DNA from: Antedon mediterranea
Lineage: Eukaryota; Echinodermata; Crinoidea; Comatulida; Antedonidae
Length of the DNA: 64,000 nt
Assembly: GCF_964355755.1 (NCBI RefSeq)
Contig: NC_092676.1
Span: 10,398,288 to 10,462,287, forward strand
Direction of reading: 5' to 3'
Notes under the pieces: generated by a model
What the model was told of the DNA's origin: nothing
Databases searched by the model: none
The model's input: only the letters and a program-made list of their open reading frames with translations
Shown: positions 45,240-56,008 of the stretch, one piece after another
Layout: every line of letters begins with the position of its first letter
Numbering within the stretch: position 1 is the stretch's first letter
Made by a program: the position numbers and the translations under genes

Positions 45240-45868
45240 ACATTGGTTGGGGCGGGGTAGAGGGTGTCTGTTAGGACCAAGGCATTGTATAGGTGGTCTA
45301 TAATAGGCCATTGTCATTTGGCATTGATTGCTGGTGGTATGGTATACTTATGATAAGGGGGTCTCTAGTCGACCTTTAGAGGGGTCTGCCAGGTTCAAGA
45401 CAGTGTACAGATAGTCTGTACTAGGTCATTTGGTATTGCTTACAATGTGCTAACATTGGTTGCTGGTGGTATCTCCAATATCTAAGCTGGGCTAGTTGGG
45501 GGAAGGGGGGGGGGGGGCTCTAGTCTAACTTTAGGGTGTCTGGCACTTGCGGTGCAGCAGACAATTAGTCTGTTGTTATCCATTTAGTATTGTATGAACA
45601 CAACTTGTTCATTTGGAATTGATTTTGAGTGGTACCTCACTCATCTATGCTACCCCCATTTTAGGCCCTCCCTCGGGGGGGGGGGGGAGTCTGGCGGGCC
45701 TATTGCAGCAGACAAAAAGTCTGTCGTTTGTGATACTGGTATGGGATGGGCTTCCCATGGTGGTGAAATTAGGTGGTATCTCTCTCATCTAACCTGTGCC
45801 GATATTTTAGCACCTTTCGGGTCCCCCGGTCTAGACGCAGCAGGGGTACCTGGCAGACTCCCATTTTA
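45240..45868 (-). repeat. long inverted arm R
   Basis: Reverse complement of arm L, truncated at its outer end (about 45868), where it abuts arm B+ head to head across short repeats of TTTTACCACCATGGGACTAA. Contains G-runs near 45506 and 45677. Confidence 0.8.
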
Positions 45869-47215
45869 CCACCATGGGACTAATTTTACCACCATGGGAC
45901 TAATTTTACCACCATGGGATGCCCATTGGCATCCTTATAACAGTATCACAAACGACAGACTTTTTCTCTGCTGCAAAAGGCCCGCCAGACCCCCCCCCCC
46001 CCCCCCCAGGGAGGGTCTAAAATGGGGTTAGCATAGATGAGTGAGGTACCACTCAAAATCAATTCCAAATGAACAAGTTGTGTTCATACAATACTAAATG
46101 GATAACAACAGACTAATTGTCTGCTGCACCGCAAGTGCCAGACACCCTAAAGTTAGACTAGAGACCCCCTTCCCCCAACTAACCCAGCCTAGATATTGTA
46201 GATACCACCAGCAACCAATGTTATATGATTTAGCACATTGTAAGCAATACCAAATGACCTATTACAGACTACCTAAACACTGCCCTGGCCCTGGCAGACC
46301 CCTCTAAAGTTAGACTAGAGACCCCTCTTTCCCCAACTAGCCCAGCTTAGATATTGTAGATACCACCAGCAACCAATGTTATATGATTTAGCACATTCTA
46401 AGCAATACCAAATGACCTATTACAGACTATCTAAACACTACCCTGGCCCTGGCAGACCCCTCTAAAGTTAGACTAGAGACCCCTCTTTCCCCATCTAGCC
46501 CAGCTTAGATATTGTAGATACCACCAGCAACCAATGTTATATGATTTAGCACATTGTAAGCAATCACCAAATGACCTATTAAAAACTATCTGTACACTGC
46601 CTTGGCCCTGGCAGACCCCTCTAAAGTTCGACTAGAGACTCCATTCCCCCAAGTATGGCCTAGGTTAGATATTGCAGATACCACCAGCAACCAATGTTAT
46701 ATGATTTAGCACATTGTAAGCAATACCAAATGACCTATAACAGACTATCTGTACACTGCCTTGGCACTGGCAGACCCCTCTAAAGTTCGACTAGAGACCC
46801 CATTTACCACAAGTATGGCCTACCTTAGATATTGTAGATACCACCAGCAGCAAAAAAAACACCCAAAACAACATGTTTAATTGAATAAAGTTTAACTTTA
46901 ATCGAACTAACACAAAACAATTGAAAATATATCACATCAATGACGATAAAATGACCATTACCATTCTAAAGGGAAAAATAGTTTAAGAGTTTCAATTAAA
47001 ACTTATATATTATTATAAGCAAAATATATATAACAAGTATGGATTCGGGTAAATTTAGCATTCCTTGCCTTTGGATGTCAAAGACACATCCGTCTGTAAC
47101 TCTTGGACATATTTTAAGAGAAAGCTTAGTAATCACCCTAATCAAATTCAGGATTGTAGGAACTTAATCTAAAGTGATTTGATTAATTAATAGTGGGTAA
47201 TTTTAAATGGTGTAT
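45869..47215 (+). repeat. long inverted arm B+
   Basis: Plus-orientation arm, inverse of 51520-52513. It extends past the satellite into a unique ~350-bp part (AACAACATGTTTAATTGAAT to GTGATTTGATTAATTAATAG) that is mirrored at 51550-51900. A C-run lies near 45991-46007. ORFs crossing the arm are artefacts of its G/C runs. Confidence 0.8.
46140..46860 (+). repeat. 158-bp satellite embedded in arm B+
   Basis: AACCAATGTTATATGATTTA starts units at 46213, 46371, 46529 and 46689, a period of 158-160 bp. The unit carries CTGGCAGACCCCTCTAAAG and GACTAGAGACCCC. Arm B- holds about two units, and arms L and R one or two. Confidence 0.9.
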
Positions 47216-47267
47216 ATTATAATCTTAATCCTGTATTCATATATATATATATGATAACTTTTCAATT

Positions 47268-47819
47268 TTGACTGAAGATAAATCCGCTACAAAAGATATT
47301 TTTCAAGAACCACCCATGATAGCTTACAGACGTGATCAAAGCATTAAAGACACTTTAGTTAAATCTAAATTACAAAACAAAGGTAATGAATCAATTGGAA
47401 CATTCAAATGTAATAGAAATAGATGTTCGACATGTAATTACGTTTCATGTTCAAACCAAATAGTAGGACCTTCTGGTAATTATGTGATCACAGATCGTAT
47501 TACGTGCACCACTAGAAATCTAGTTTATTGTATTTCGTGTACTAAATATAATATGCTTTATATTGGTGAAACTAAACGCAGGTTAGGTGATAGGTTTGTA
47601 GAACATTTAAGGTCTATTAAACTAAAGACTCCCGGATTACCTGTAGCCACCCATTTTTGTAATAATGAGCATTCCCTTTCGGATATTACTATTTCTGGTG
47701 TTAAAGTATGTAATGGTTCTGAGACATCTCGTAGAATTATAGAAGAAAGAATAATTGTAAAGCTTGGCACTCTTGCCCCTACCGGCATAAATGTACAATT
47801 TAGATCCTTTAAACATTAA
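47268..47819 (+). CDS. Penelope-like element GIY-YIG endonuclease end
   Basis: 183 residues, uninterrupted. It starts in the RT-endonuclease linker (PPMIAYRRDQSIKDTLVKSK), followed by a Cys-rich segment (CNRNRCSTC, then CTTRNLVYCISCTKYN) and the GIY-YIG core as MLYIGETKRRLGDRFVEHLR. The catalytic Arg context and VATHFCNNEHS come next, ending IIVKLGTLAPTGINVQFRSF. These enzymes nick target DNA for Penelope-like elements. The linker zinc motif (CxxxxxCxxC) is typical of non-telomeric Penelope elements. The ATG used is only the first Met; the native protein began far upstream with the RT. Confidence 0.9.
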   Translation: MTEDKSATKDIFQEPPMIAYRRDQSIKDTLVKSKLQNKGNESIGTFKCNRNRCSTCNYVSCSNQIVGPSGNYVITDRITCTTRNLVYCISCTKYNMLYIGETKRRLGDRFVEHLRSIKLKTPGLPVATHFCNNEHSLSDITISGVKVCNGSETSRRIIEERIIVKLGTLAPTGINVQFRSFKH

Positions 47820-48050
47820 TTTTGCCAGAGACATTCACATATTAACAATTATTTACACTTGAAGCTTTTGTCTTTGTTTTAAATTTCCTGCTTTATAAGC
47901 AACCATTCCTGCTTTGTACACCATAGCTTTTGGAGGCGTGCCTTTATAACTATGCCTTTTGTTTGTTAACATCTTTGATTGGTTGATTTGTTTTATTATG
48001 TAATTTTGTGACTTATAAGTTATATATGTTATCCTTTGTTACAATTCTTT

Positions 48051-48087
48051 TCACCTGATGATGGGCTATGCCCAAAACATGTCGTTA
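48051..48087 (+). ncRNA. hammerhead-ribozyme-like motif, Penelope element 1
   Basis: Core CTGATGA at 48055-48061. A GGGC/GCCC stem II with loop TAT follows, then AAAACATGTC, where ACATGTC gives a minimal stem III and the UC cleavage position. The bases before C3 and after the cleavage site can pair (C-G, A-U). One core position deviates (A where G12 of GAA is expected). Penelope-like elements are known to carry such motifs. Confidence 0.45.
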
Positions 48088-48163
48088 AAATAAATCTATA
48101 TTGAGGCAGTTTTAACTTATTTGATCTTGATTTTTTTCTATATCCTGCCTATGCAGCTCTTTG

Positions 48164-48164
<1 letters not shown>

Positions 48165-48219
<55 letters not shown>

Positions 48220-48222
48220 GTA
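48165..48222. repeat. (TA)n microsatellite
   Basis: Long uninterrupted TA run between two Penelope-like elements. Confidence 0.95.
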
Positions 48223-48243
48223 CGTTATCCAAATTCCTTCACT

Positions 48244-48290
48244 TGCACTGATGAAGGGCTATAAGTGTTGCCCGAAAGCTCTGCTAACTT
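48244..48290 (+). ncRNA. hammerhead-ribozyme-like motif, left terminal repeat of Penelope element 2
   Basis: CTGATGA at 48248-48254, stem II GGGC/GCCC with a longer loop, GAAA at 48274-48277, and GCTCTGCTA able to close a tiny stem III ending UA. Stem I pairing is poor by eye. The right repeat (from 51340) has A for the first C, and the 18527 copy also lacks it. Confidence 0.4.
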
Positions 48291-48849
48291 TTCTGGCTGT
48301 TTACTTTATCGTTTTGATTTAGCTTTTCACTTTTTATTTTTGTATCTCCATTGAGATCCAGCCACTGATACCCACAGCATTGTCATTTTTTTCAGTAATT
48401 TGCCTTTGGATTTATATATATATATTTATATAGATGCGTTGAGGCTGCAAACGTGCTCAATTGGAATCAAGAGCGAATATATATTTTTATAAAGTAGATG
48501 GAACACGGACGTCTATTACACAGTGTTTCACGTTAAACGATCTTCAGATAGACTGAACAATACCGTATCTCGATCGAAAAAAAAAAAAAAAAAAAATTAT
48601 AAATATATATAATTTTAATTTTTTTTATGTACTTTATGTAGATATGTAGTACTGTATCTATTAAAAAAGGTATTTGAACAAAATTAGAGATCTCAATGAG
48701 ATCCAAATTGACAATTGCCGCAAAATCCTCACTGAGTTTGACGTTGAAATTCACTCTAGAACTAAGAAGTTGAAAAGAGAACTTCCTATATCCTAGTTTC
48801 AAAACAAACTCAGGATTATCGCCAATGACTGCCGTAAACAATCAACGGT

Positions 48850-51120
48850 AATGGCCCGAAGGGAACATCACAAATTTGGTCTACCTGCAGACTTGGTCGG
48901 ATGACTTCAGGGCTTTTAGGAAACCCTGCAGAAGGTTCTTTGGGACATATAACAAGAATCAGAGCAACAACTCTGATTTAGTTGTTGAAATTAATTGTCG
49001 ACTTTCTGAAGGAGAGAAAAAACTTCTTTCCCGAGGACTTAAATTCTGCCCAAAACCAAGGCAGGTCCGCGCACAACAACTATCTTTGGATATAGAGTCT
49101 TTTTCTAGAAGATTACGATTACGTGAATATTTTGCTGATTCAGACAGCAGCACCACGCAAAACGAAGGCAACGTTAACAAATTTAAACCAAAAAGTTCCT
49201 GGAATCCACCTAAAAATCGTTGTCCAGCTTTAGAAACATTTATCCAGGCTATTGAGGAGGATGTACAAAACTACGTCCCGAGTCCAGATAAACGTGACAA
49301 TCTCTCAAAACAAGAGAGGCAGGCCATTGCCAAATTGCGTCAGCGTAATGATATCATCATTAAATCCGCTGATAAAGATTCTGCCACTGTTGCTATGGAC
49401 ATCAAATTTTATTAAGAGGAATCCTTAAAACAGCTTCATTATATATCGTAAACTCACAACGGAACCCACCCCGGAAATTGCGGATAAGGTGGCCAAATCT
49501 GTTTCTGTGATGGTAAAAAGACACTCCATCGATCCTAAGATTTACAGTTACCAAATCCACTAGTAGCGTTGATTTTGTGGACACTATAGTGACCATAAAA
49601 AATGGTACTCTCAAAACTGACCTATTCCATCAACCCACTGATAAAAATATGTACCTGCTCCCTAGCAGTTTTCATCCCCAACACTGTACTAAAAACATAC
49701 TGAACAGTAAAGCATTACGTATCAGACGTATCTGTTCTTCAGATTTAGATTTTCAGAATCGTACCGAAGAACTAACCGGACATCTCCGGAATGAATAATT
49801 GTCTAACCAAAAACGTCATTTATCTCATATACTGTAATATTTGTGGAAACAGTACGTCGGAGAAACAAAAAACACTCTCCGTATGAGAATGACACAACAC
49901 AGATCAGCTATCAAAACATTAAAGCTTGTTCAACCTGTAGCTGAGCATTTTAATTCAGCTGGTCACTCGATAACAAATTTCAGAGTTATTGCAATATTCC
50001 TAGTCTGGGTTCCAGACGGAGTTTTGTCTTAATATTAGTTAAAAGATAAATATTTTGGCACATATGGCGTTTCATACGTATACTACTTGATTTTGGATAC
50101 TCCGTCTGGGGAAACACGCACAAGTCACGTGGTTTGACACCAAGAATTCTTGGTGCATACGATTATCCGGTTGACTAGTTTCAGCTTCATGCGATTGGCT
50201 ACTCACTCGTACACCGTTTAAATATTCATATTTCAGAATTTCAAAGACTCAACAACTAAGATGATGCGCATGCGCTATGTTACGTTTAGACAATGTGTAC
50301 TTGGGTACATTTATGAAAGTTCTGAAGGCTAGAAATTATTTTATATGCCTAGTAGTCTGGTAAACATTTGATGGGATCTTTGAAACATGAAAACTCGTTT
50401 TGATATAATGATAGGCTAGCTTCTCCGCAAATCAAACATTGAATGGATCATTTATTACGCGGAGATAATTTTGATTTAATTCCCACCCAGACCCTGTCCT
50501 GTTCTGTGTGGTGGTGTAGCCCTGTTGTGTGCCGGTGTGGTATGTAGGCTAGGCCTACTTCATTGGCGTTTTATTTGGCAGGTCATACGTGCGAGTTGAG
50601 TAGGACCTACGAAAGAGGCCTAGGCCAAGGACTAAACAATTAATAAACAAAACAACTTGGCATTACTATTTTATATTTCAACAGTCTCGATACATTAAGC
50701 ACTGTAGGCCTACGTACTTGGATCTCTTTCATTTTGAAACAAAATGATCATTGGTTGATTCGAAATCCATATTTACATACCGCCCGCCCCATATAGCCAA
50801 ATACGGTATGATAACCTACGTCATTCTTATCGTATGTTTGCGGTCTGCAAATCGATTTCTATACGTGTTTCACAAGTCTGTATTTTCAGACAAAAATCGC
50901 GGTCGAAATAAAAAAAAAATAATAAAAAAAAAAAGATAATACAGACTTGGGGCAAGTCTACAATATTCCATGTGTCAAATGGAGCGACAAAACTCGCAAA
51001 GACAAGGAAAACCACTGGGAATTACAACTTAAAACCACAAAACCTTTTGTACTTAACATTAGAAACATACTCCCAGGTTGGTAAAATTATTCCACTGTCT
51101 ACCAAAATTTAAGTTTCAAT
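48850..51120 (+). pseudogene. Penelope-like polyprotein remnant
   Basis: The N-terminal part (48876-49415) has LSEGEKKLLSRGLKFCPKPR, SSWNPPKNRCPALETFI and LRQRNDIIIKSADKDSATVA, the entry into the RT. A few more RT residues follow in another frame (KLTTEPTPEIADKVAKSVSV). The catalytic palm is deleted. Coding resumes in the RT end with VDFVDTIVTIKNGTLKTDLF and LLPSSFHPQHCTKNILNSKA (49568-49790), then the GIY-YIG tail YVGETKNTLRMRMTQHRSAI and AEHFNSAGHSITNFRVI. A hAT-like element interrupts at 50001. The last codons continue after it (NGATKLAKTRKTTGNYNLKP). It is non-functional and belongs to a different family from element 1. Confidence 0.88.
50001..50961 (+). mobile_element. hAT-like non-autonomous TIR element, copy B
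   Basis: The inverted sister of 1982-2954. It is inserted in Penelope coding sequence with AATATTCC duplicated on both sides (49993-50000 and 50962-50969). Ends: TAGTCTGGGTTCCAGACGGA and, inverted, GTAGACTTGCCCCAAGTCTG. The 8-bp duplication fits hAT. Confidence 0.85.
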
Positions 51121-51519
51121 ATTAACCACCATTTAATCTGATTTTAGTCGGTCAGTCTGTCTGTCGGTCCGGTATCACTTATGCGTTTTAGCACGCGACT
51201 TATGGCTGTTGGCCTTGTTTAATTTCATTCCAAAATTGTTTATACTGTATCTCTACCAAGCTACCTTCTTTGTTTTCTACTCTTATTCAGACTCCACCCT
51301 GTCTCCTTTTGTTGTATTTCTTTTATTCCTGTCCACCCAATGATGAAGGGCTAGTGTTGCCCGAAAGCTCTGCTAACGTTTCTGGCTGTTTTACTTTATC
51401 CTTTTGATTTAGCTTTTCACTTTTTTTTTGTATCTCCTTGAGATTCAGCCACTGATACCCACAGCGTTGTCATTTTTTCAGTTATTTGCCTTTGGATTTA
51501 TATATATATAAATATATAT

Positions 51520-52513
51520 AGAGGATTAAGATTATAATTATACAGTATTTAAAATTACCAACTATTAATTAATCAAATCACTTTTGATTAAGTTACTACA
51601 ATCCTGAATTTGATTAAGGTGATTACTAAGCTTTCTCTTAAAATAGGTCGCAAGAGTTACAGACGAATGTATCTTTGACATTCAAAGGCAAGGAATTCCA
51701 GATCCTCACAATTCTAGCAGGAATGCTAAATTTACCCGAATCCGTATTTGTTTATATTTGGCTTATATAAGTTTGAAGTGAAACTATTTTTCCCTTTAAA
51801 ATGGTAATTGTTATTTTATCGTCATTGATGTGATATATTTTGTTTTGTGTTAGTTCGATTAAAGTTAAACTTTATTCAATTAAACATGTTGTTTTAGGTG
51901 TTTTTTTTTTTGCTGCTGGTGGTATCTACAATATCTAAGCTAGGCCGTACTTGGGGTAAAGGGGGTCTTTAGTCGAACTTTAGAGGGGTCTGCCAGGGCC
52001 AAGGCAGTGTACAGATAGTCTGTAATAAGTCATTTGGTATTGCTTACAATGTGGTAAATCATATAACATTGGTTGCTGGTGGTATCTACAATATCTAAGC
52101 TGGGCTAGTTGAGGGAATGGGGGTCTCTAGTCTAACTTTAGGGTGTCTGGCACTTGCGGTGCAGCAGAAAATTAGTCTGTTGTTATCCATTTAGTATTGT
52201 ATGAACACAACTTGTTCATTTGGCATTAATTTTGAGTGGTACCTCACTCATCTATGCTAACCCCATTTTATGCCCTCCCTCGGGGGGTCTGGCGGGCCTT
52301 TTGCAGCAGAGAAAAAGTCTGTCGTTTGTGATACTGTTATAAGGATGCCAATGGGCATCCCATGGTGGTAAAATTAGGTGGTATCTCTCTCATCTAACCT
52401 GTGCCAATTTTTTAGCACGTTTCACATTGACTTCAAGTGACCCCCAACACACTCAAATAGTCAGATATTGGTACCTAGCTTATCTAACCAAATGTCTCTG
52501 GGCTGCCGGTCTA
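51520..52513 (-). repeat. long inverted arm B-
   Basis: Reverse complement of arm B+, with about two 158-bp units in place of four to five. It keeps the complete outer end (to GGGCTGCCGGTCT), which also matches the outer end of arm L. Variants (CAGGGCCAAGG) group it with B+ rather than with L/R. Confidence 0.8.
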
Positions 52514-53105
52514 ATAGGCCTAGAGTAATAGTTGGCCTAAAGGCTGGTTTGATGTAAAGTAACAACAGTTCATAATCATATTCATATTGAGTTAACATAT
52601 TACTGTTGTGTAGACTACCCTAGTAGGCTACTGCCTAGTAGTAGCCTATCCCTAGACTAGCTAGCCTATATAAATAGGCCTAGTAGGGCCGGTCTGGAAC
52701 AAACAAACTCGAAACTTACCAAACAATGTTCAAAACCGTGGGTAGCAGGCGAGGCCTGAGGCAAGGTTTTCCGTTCCAAGTCGAAAACTTTACACACACC
52801 ACACCAGCTTCACATTGTTGATGGACGGCACCAAAGATAGACCTACTCATAGCTAGGCCTAGGGCCTGACCACCTCGGTTGGTATAAATACCTGTAGGCT
52901 AGGCCTCCTAAGAGCTACACACTCTTTGCAATAAAAATGGCGTGTCAATACTCGCACGTCACGAGAAGGGTGCGCGTGTGTGTGTTACAAAAAGCGCGCC
53001 GCCCCTTGATTGGCTAAAAAAATTGTCTGCAAACCCATATCATACATATTCATTAACTCGTTTAATAGATTTATATTCTATAGAATATAAATTAATTGTG
53101 TTTTA
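52514..53105. other. AGGCCTA-rich segment, possible 5' exon on the minus strand
   Basis: Dense AGGCCTA/CTAGGCCT words occur. On the minus strand a stretch with CCACGGTTTTGAACATTG is followed by a good donor (GTAAGTTTCG), so a non-coding first exon is conceivable, but nothing else supports it. Confidence 0.25.
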
Positions 53106-53127
53106 AGTTGAATTGAAATATATATTT

Positions 53128-53425
53128 ATACTGGGTAACCTCTTCAGTCAAAGACTGGTCTCCCAGAGGGCCCAGTTGGTGATCAGTGGCTGTGATGTAC
53201 TAATACACCGGGGTAACCCCCTACTCGTCTCGAAAGATGTACTAGGTTCTTTAAAGTGCACACGAGCTAGATGTGTATACTGGACCTACGGTTTATAGTC
53301 CTTATCCGAGAAGACTCGTTCTACCACCAGAACCATGGAGTGAGTGAGCCTCGAACCCATGCCGATGTTATGGCTACGTAATTACGGTTCCACTGTCTTA
53401 ACCGCTCGGCCACTCACTCACTCAC
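53128..53425 (-). mobile_element. full-length tRNA-derived SINE
   Basis: Read on the minus strand, the head has an A box (GTGGCCGAGCGGTTAAG) and a B box (GGGTTCGAGGC) spaced as in a class II tRNA. The body shared with 4769-5020 follows and ends CCAGTATAAATATATA. A short repeat (AAAACACAA-type) may be the target duplication. It also shows CACTCA-rich sequence at the head. It is not a functional tRNA gene: the head is unstructured beyond the promoter boxes. Confidence 0.8.
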
Positions 53426-53439
53426 TGAGTTGTGTTTTT

Positions 53440-54230
53440 GATTTTTTTAAAGATTAAAACTTTAACCGTGTAATCATTTTCCCCCGTGGCCATGCATTTT
53501 ACAAAACTGGCCACTTTTTAATACAGTTTCTATAGAAGTCTATACAATGAGTACTTTTTAAGGCTCTATCAGTATCAATTTCATCTATAAAAATATAGAA
53601 ATTCATTTAGAACTGTATATAAAATAAAGAAAATATATATAAAATCTCTTTAGAAATTCTACAAAATATCTATAAGCATTTATAGAAACTCTCTACACAA
53701 TTTATATAAACCTCTATACAAAATCTACAACAACTCTATCAAAAAGTCAATCAGATGTCATAGAATAAATATAGAATCTTTAATGGCTATCATTATTATA
53801 CTTTTCAGGTAATTTTAGAATTTAATTTATAGATAGTTCTATAGACTAAATTTATATAAATTATATTGTACGTCAATTGCCGTCAGAATTTCCATAGATA
53901 AAACATTTTATACAAATTCTATAAATTCTTTAAAGAGAATTTCTAAATTAAAAAGTTTATAGAAATTCTATATATTATTCTTTATATAGAATGTCTATAG
54001 GTTAAAAAGTTTATAAAAATTCTATATATTCTCTATATAAAATTTCTTTAGATTAAAAAGTTTATAGAAATTCTATATATTCTCTATATAGATTCATTTC
54101 TTTAGAATGTATTTATATATAAATATCTATATAAAAACATGGTTCTATAAACATTTCTATGAACTCTATAAACACTCTATAGAATTTCTATAGAATTCTA
54201 TCAAGTATATTTTCCTACGGGAAAGCAGAA
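53440..54230. repeat. AT-rich region with ~53-bp tandem units
   Basis: Units carrying TTAAAAAGTTTATAGAAATT and TATATATTCTCTATATA recur at about 53947, 54000 and 54053, with shorter TATAGAAATT/AATTTCTATA words over 53520-54210. Many units are self-complementary. No coding sequence. Confidence 0.7.
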
Positions 54231-54570
54231 AGAAAATGGAACGACGTTAAAGAAAAACTCCTTGATTCAATTATCTAAAAAGAAAAACAATCAATAAAAT
54301 TTAATTTAATTAAGAAATACACAAGAATAAACATAAACGTACGGTATACAGTATATTTTCTTGATTTAGATCAATTGTTAGTTTACCATCATTATTATAT
54401 TATTGTTTTCTAGGAGGCGCCCGAGTCCGGGATGACCGAGACGCAAGTGGTGCTAGCCAGGATTTAAACTAGAACTATTAAAATAAACCTGGCTAGCGAC
54501 GAGGGCGTATCCCCATACTTCGGTTTGGGTTTAGCTTTGCAATATTTATTAAGTTTGTTATTTTATCATA

Positions 54571-56008
54571 TCTATATTATAAGTGAGAGAGTTTGTCTGT
54601 CTGTTTGTCTGTCTGTTTGTTTGTTTGTTCGTTATACAAAATGTTGTTACTGCACATAATCTTACATATGGGGTATCAATTGTACCGGGAATGTTCTAAG
54701 CTATATTTCAACATCATCCGCCACCTAGGATCCAAGTTAGGGACCAAAATGTGGTCAAAACCCCCACTTTCGATGTTTGTTCGTTATAAAAAATTTCTGT
54801 TTCTGCATGTAACCATACGTATGGGGTATCAAAATGATAGCAATTGTACCCGGAAGGTTTTAAACTACATTTAAAAAAATTCCCCCGACTCCTGGGGTTT
54901 TTGTGGGAGGGGTGGGGGCGGGGGGTGGTGTGGTGGTTTGTGATGTCATTTTTTGCTAGGGCTCGGGGTTGTAGGCTATCGAATTGTAAAATTATACTAC
55001 AAAAGTTTTACAGTATTTTAATTATCCTCAGCAAGGCGTTTGGGGAAATATAGATATAGATATTTTATTCATTAACCAATATGACACCTATTCAATTACA
55101 CATTTAGCAAAGTACTTTAACCATATCCAGCTATGTATCGGTCTCTTGAATTGTCTCATTACAGACATCCATACCTGTGTGAACATACACATGTTGTTTA
55201 CTGTTACTGTGTTCAACTACATCACCAATCCTCCAAGGAAAAAACGTCAATTGTGGGACAGTGGGATTGGGAGATAGGGTTTGGGGTTTGGGAGTTTGGG
55301 TTCAGGGGATAGTGGGGATTTCGCTTACACCAGAATTGTGGTTGGAAAATGTATTTAATCATCCCTGGGAAGCGGATGGGAGTTTGGGGTGGGGATGTAG
55401 GCCTATCACCATGACCGAAACTGTATTTGGAATGTTTTAAACTACATTTGGAAACTGCCACTGAGGGATTATGGGTTGGGAGTGATAATAACATAATTTG
55501 TACTGGAACCGGCTTCAACACATCACCCAGTGTATCTGGGGTGTGTTTGTAGGGGGAGGAGGAGCGAAAATACTAGCGTAATGAAGTAGCCTATATGATT
55601 GTATTGTACTAGAAAAAGTTACTAAATTTGAACTGTCCAGGGGAGGAGTTAAGGTTTGTTGATGGTGGCTGGGTTGGTGAAAGGAGAAAGAAGGCTGGGG
55701 GACCGCAGTATCTAAATTACATATTTTAATTATCAGCCAATATGACACCTATTCATTTACACAATTTACAACGTACTTCAACCATTATTAGACCCATCGT
55801 AGCTATGCATACTCCTCTCAATTCGAAGCTTAGGTTGAATTGAATTTGTCCATCACTGGGAAGAATTTGTTTTTAAGAAAGAGTCTGGGGTATTATTGAA
55901 GAGGGGTGGAGGTTGATGAGTATAGACAGATACTGGCGTCGGGTGTTATGTACTGAGAAGACTGTAAACTAATTTTGACACCCGCCCTGGGGCGGGTATA
56001 ATTGCTAG
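54571..56008 (+). mobile_element. non-autonomous Helitron
   Basis: The 5' end TCTATATTATAAGTGAGAGA is preceded by A. The 3' end has an 8-bp-stem hairpin ACCCGCCC-TG-GGGCGGGT (55980-55997), then ATAATTG and the terminal CTAG (56005-56008), followed by T. This fits the Helitron rule of a TC start, a hairpin shortly before CTRR, and insertion between A and T without duplication. The interior contains diverged internal repeats (AATATGACACCTATTCA near 55077 and 55739; GTATCAA-TTGTACC near 54672 and 54825) but no Rep/helicase. Confidence 0.8.

Larger units (their letters stand above)
47240..48115 (+). mobile_element. Penelope-like element 1, 3' part
   Basis: The C-terminal coding part and 3' UTR of a Penelope-like retroelement. 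It begins abruptly inside arm B+ flank near 47240 and ends with a hammerhead-like motif followed by GTTAAAATAAATCTATATTG. The RT region is absent. Confidence 0.85.
48244..51515 (+). mobile_element. Penelope-like element 2 with terminal direct repeats, internally deleted
   Basis: A ~175-bp repeat at 48250-48425 recurs at 51342-51515 in the same orientation and brackets a Penelope-like coding region. That is the pseudo-LTR arrangement of this class. The coding part has lost the RT core and carries a hAT-like insertion (50001-50961) near the 3' end. A third solo copy of the terminal repeat is at 18527-18710. Confidence 0.8.

Noticed and set aside
45594-46031. 145-codon ORF with PPPPP tract
   Set aside because: It spans the junction of two inverted arms and depends on G/C homopolymers.
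53380-53425. tRNA gene
   Set aside because: A and B boxes are present, but this is the head of a SINE; the acceptor and anticodon arms do not form a convincing tRNA.
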